This document shows, in pieces, positions 61,712-64,000 of a stretch of 64,000 nt of DNA. The stretch is taken from NCBI GenBank assembly GCA_029259595.1, contig JAJDEW010000121.1, forward strand, positions 62,001 through 126,000, read 5' to 3'. Source of the stretch: Planctomycetota bacterium (GTDB lineage Bacteria > Planctomycetota > UBA1135 > GCA-002686595). How positions within the stretch are numbered: the first letter of the stretch is position 1; each line of letters begins with the position of its first letter. Made by a program: the position numbers and the translations under genes. The notes beneath the pieces are model-generated. The model made no database searches, was not told where the DNA came from, and was given only the letters and a program-made list of their open reading frames with translations.

Positions 61712-62666
61712 CCCCGATCAGGTACGTGATCCAGGCCTCGCAGTTCTCACCCTTCTTGGACTTGCGGAAGATTCCGTTGCCGCTTTCGCCGTCCTCGTCG
61801 GTGCCTTCCCAGTAGCTCTCCACGAGCGGGAAGCCGGCCTCGAGCAAGACGTCCCGCACTTCGGTCAGGTGCCAGAAGCGCCAGTCGTAGCGGAAGGCCT
61901 TCTTGAGCTCGGTGCCGTCCTTGAAGCGGAAGTGGATGTAGGTCTTGTAGTCGCCGGTCGCGGGCCAGTACTCGTCCTGGTCCCAGACGTAGGTGAAGCC
62001 CTCGTCGACCTTGCGCACCTCTTCCATCTCCATGATCGCTTCGGGACCACCGTAGATGTCCATGATGAAGATCCCGTCGTCGGCGAGGTCTTCGTAGGCG
62101 CTCTTGCAGTACTCCAGGAGTTCCTGGCGCTCCTTGAAGACGAAGTAGGAGAAGTTCTGCGCCGAACGGATGTCGGGCTTCGTGAGGCTCTTCTCGCGAA
62201 CGTCCTTCAGGTGGATCGTCACGCGCGAGGCCGCCTCGCCGATCGGATCGAAGTTGTGCTCGAGACCCCACGCGACCGGATCGGGATCGATGTCGAAGCC
62301 CTCGGCCGAGAAGTCGGCACTCGACTTGACCCAGTGCGACATCAAGAGCCCGGTTCCACAGAAGTCCTCCCGAAAGTGCTGCGCCGGCTTCTTGCGGTAG
62401 GTCTTGTAGACGCGACGAAGGAACTTCACGTCCTCCTCGGGCGACTGGACCGCGAGCTGATAGAGCTCGTGACGATCGGCCGACTTCGCGGTGAAGACAC
62501 GCTTCTTGGACTTGGCGCCCTTCTTCTTCGCCTTCTTCGGCTCTTCCTTCTTCTTCTTCGCAGGCTTGCGGACGATCTCACCTCCGACGACGCGCGCGCC
62601 GGACTTCTTGGCGGTCGACGGCTCGGACGTCTTCTTCTGCTTGGATCGGGCTCGGGTGGTCGTCAT
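61704..62666 (-). CDS. Class I SAM methyltransferase with Lys-rich N-terminal tail
   Basis: The first 60 residues are an extreme Lys/Ala tail (KPAKKKKEEPKKAKKKGAKS). The SAM site is at FREDFCGTGLLMSHWVKSSA and FDIDPDPVAWGLEHN, with a catalytic region like NFSYFVFKERQELLEYC. The rest matches a generic small-molecule or protein methyltransferase. The lysine tail suggests nucleic-acid or ribosome association. It overlaps the neighbouring stop by eight bases. Confidence 0.78.
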   Translation of the reverse strand: MTTTRARSKQKKTSEPSTAKKSGARVVGGEIVRKPAKKKKEEPKKAKKKGAKSKKRVFTAKSADRHELYQLAVQSPEEDVKFLRRVYKTYRKKPAQHFREDFCGTGLLMSHWVKSSADFSAEGFDIDPDPVAWGLEHNFDPIGEAASRVTIHLKDVREKSLTKPDIRSAQNFSYFVFKERQELLEYCKSAYEDLADDGIFIMDIYGGPEAIMEMEEVRKVDEGFTYVWDQDEYWPATGDYKTYIHFRFKDGTELKKAFRYDWRFWHLTEVRDVLLEAGFPLVESYWEGTDEDGESGNGIFRKSKKGENCEAWITYLIGVK

Positions 62667-62702
62667 GGCGTAGGTGGCTCGAGAGGTCGGACAACGAAAA
62701 AT

Positions 62703-62740
62703 GGAGTCGAGCGGGCGCAGGCGCGCCCGCCTCGGACTCC
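62703..62740 (-). terminator. Hairpin after the 101-residue gene
   Basis: GGAGTC and GACTCC enclose a second stem CGGGCGC/GCGCCCG with a 4-nt loop, 53-90 bp past the stop. It likely ends the short transcript. Confidence 0.5.
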
Positions 62741-62792
62741 ACGGGATTCGGACGATCCACGCCGCGCGCGGATCGCCGGGGAGCGCAGCGGA

Positions 62793-63098
62793 TTATTCGG
62801 CTACGGAAGCCTGCCGCAACTCCTGGTAGTAACGATGGCGAGCCTTTTTACGCATCAGGTCCCTCAGGACCGTGAAGAGGGACTCGTTCGACTTGGGGTC
62901 CCGGACCGGCAAGCGCAGGGAACCGGGGACGTGCCGCGGCACGCTGACGGTGCCCGGTTCCAGACGTCGGTTGACCTTCCGCGCCACCTCGGCCGGTTGG
63001 TCGACCGCGACCAGAATCCACGCTCCGATCGAGGGCATGGTGCGCACCCCCGGGATCGTGGCCAGGCGGGAGAAAAAGCGTTCTCGTTCCTCTTTCAT
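62793..63098 (-). CDS. Stand-alone aminotransferase C-terminal-domain-like protein
   Basis: The 101-residue protein follows TTAAGGAGGACTCCACC and starts at ATG 63098. Its sequence (RERFFSRLATIPGVRTMPSI, then AWILVAVDQPAEVARKVNRR and [20 protein letters not shown]) resembles the small C-terminal domain of HisC-type class I/II aminotransferases, normally the end of a ~360-residue enzyme. No PLP-binding domain precedes it, and the strong ribosome-binding site argues against a fragment. A regulatory or binding role is possible. Confidence 0.7.
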   Translation of the reverse strand: MKEERERFFSRLATIPGVRTMPSIGAWILVAVDQPAEVARKVNRRLEPGTVSVPRHVPGSLRLPVRDPKSNESLFTVLRDLMRKKARHRYYQELRQASVAE

Positions 63099-63309
63099 GG
63101 TGGAGTCCTCCTTAACGGTGCTGTCGTCGAGAGGGCCTCTGGGTCGCGTAGGAAGGTAGCGGGGCGCCACCCTATCTGGTGCATGAGGACTGCTCAAGCA
63201 CCAAGTGATGTGCTCTTTGCCCGAACACGCCCCGAACACGATCCGAACTCCTGCGCGCCCCGCGATCCGCCTCTTCGCGTCGGTTAACCTGCGCGGGCCA
63301 ACCCCTTTC

Positions 63310-64000
63310 ATGAACTCATTCGAAATCCAGGTTCCCGCATCCACGTCCAATCTCGGTCCGGGCTTCGATTTGATCGGTCTCGCCCTCGAGCTCGTGCTGC
63401 GCGTGCGCGCGCTGGCCCCGGCCGCGACCTGGTCCTTCGCCGCGCGGCACGGGACGGCCGCGGGCTGGCCGGACGATCCCGCCCGTGATTTCGTGCTCTC
63501 GACCGCCCGCGACGTCCACGCGCGGTACGGCGGCCAGGGCGGATTTCGGCTGGAAGCTTGGAGCGAAATTCCGGTCGCGCGCGGGCTCGGCTCTTCCGGC
63601 GCGGCACGCGTCGCGGGCGCCCTGCTGGGTGCCGCCCTGAGCGGACGGGACGTTCCGCGCGAGGAGCTCCTGCGCGAGCTCATCGCGAGCGAAGGCCATC
63701 CCGACAACGTCGCGGCCTCGCTCTTCGGCGGCTGCACCCTGTGTCACGAAGTCCCCTTGGCCGACGGTCGCCCCGCCCTGTTGCAGCTCGAACCCGCGCC
63801 GCAGCTGGTGGCCGCCGTCGCCTGGCCGTCGACGACGCTCTCGACACGTGCGTCGCGCGCCGCCCTGCCGCGCGAGGTCGCCTTCTCCGCGGCGGCAGAA
63901 AACCCCCGTCGACTCGCCTTCCTGCTCGAGGGTCTACGCACCGGCGACCCCGCGCTGTTGGCCTTCGGTTCACGCGACGCCTTGCACGTCCCCTTCCGCC
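63310..64000 (+). CDS. thrB: Homoserine kinase, N-terminal part (runs off right edge)
   Basis: From ATG 63310 the first 230 codons are visible; the gene continues beyond the window. GHMP-kinase motifs are clear: MNSFEIQVPASTSNLGPGFD at the start (substrate region), VARGLGSSGAARVAGALLG (ATP P-loop-like GLGSSGA) and SEGHPDNVAASLFGG. ThrB phosphorylates homoserine, making the substrate of ThrC encoded 2.5 kb upstream. The 212-bp gap to the small aminotransferase-domain gene holds divergent promoters. Confidence 0.92.
   Translation, partial: MNSFEIQVPASTSNLGPGFDLIGLALELVLRVRALAPAATWSFAARHGTAAGWPDDPARDFVLSTARDVHARYGGQGGFRLEAWSEIPVARGLGSSGAARVAGALLGAALSGRDVPREELLRELIASEGHPDNVAASLFGGCTLCHEVPLADGRPALLQLEPAPQLVAAVAWPSTTLSTRASRAALPREVAFSAAAENPRRLAFLLEGLRTGDPALLAFGSRDALHVPFR

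Overview
The window reads as a high-GC chromosomal segment of a Gram-negative-type bacterium, most likely a planctomycete (Planctomycetota). This is an inference from gene content: the futalosine menaquinone route (MqnA, MqnC, MqnE), multiheme c-type cytochromes including an HAO-like octaheme protein, a membrane-anchored FG-GAP/ASPIC-UnbV protein, secreted proteins with carboxypeptidase-regulatory-like domains, many small lipoproteins, and several genes of archaeal or eukaryal flavour (topoisomerase VI A and B, a Pus10-like pseudouridine synthase, KptA). An LPS-type kinase, a porin and a WaaE-like glycosyltransferase imply an outer membrane. Coding is dense, most neighbours overlap at NTGA junctions, and GTG or TTG starts are common. 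I see no mobile element, CRISPR array, rRNA or tRNA.

Layout. 1-7.4 kb: a Fur-boxed apbE-porin pair, kptA with a long Arg/Asp/Ser/Glu repeat tail followed by a WaaP-like kinase, and a dicarboxylate symporter with an inserted PDZ domain plus a small membrane protein. 7.5-12.7 kb: a membrane-inserted phosphatase-like protein, an Ig-like secreted protein and a MATE exporter. 12.7-16.7 kb: a Crp/Fnr regulator upstream of a Rieske-cytochrome b-octaheme cytochrome operon, a bc-like complex whose c1 seems replaced by an HAO relative. 16.7-20.2 kb: FabZ-like dehydratase, Pus10-like enzyme, Lgt-like protein and an RNase HII-like nuclease. 20.2-28 kb: envelope glycan genes, HtpG and two lipoproteins. 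28-32.8 kb: a pentaheme-TPR membrane cytochrome coupled to a CRTAC1-like protein. 32.9-40.8 kb: sulfatase-fold enzyme, glycyl-tRNA synthetase, a thioredoxin-like gene with an in-frame TGA, then mqnC-mqnE-glycosyltransferase. 41-51 kb: lipoprotein, RluA-type synthase, MshEN-like protein, rRNA methyltransferase, mqnA, beta-propeller protein, topoisomerase VI B and A, and two small enzymes. 51.7-64 kb: NTF2-like and GNAT proteins, a protease / Nudix-MBL / Ig-like operon, a strongly translated secreted protein, threonine genes (thrC and a partial thrB), two methyltransferases and a 101-residue aminotransferase C-domain-like protein.

The standout is the gene at 36343-37419. Its TGA sits exactly where the first cysteine of a thioredoxin CxxC motif should be (FW-U-GPC), the frame continues through a complete thioredoxin fold, and a perfect 7-bp hairpin lies just after the TGA. 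This is best explained as a selenoprotein; ordinary gene calling would truncate it at residue 253. Other notable items are the cytochrome bc-like operon with an octaheme protein in place of c1, the Pus10-like and Topo VI genes, and a C-terminal FGAGL peptide shared by two unrelated RNA-modifying enzymes.
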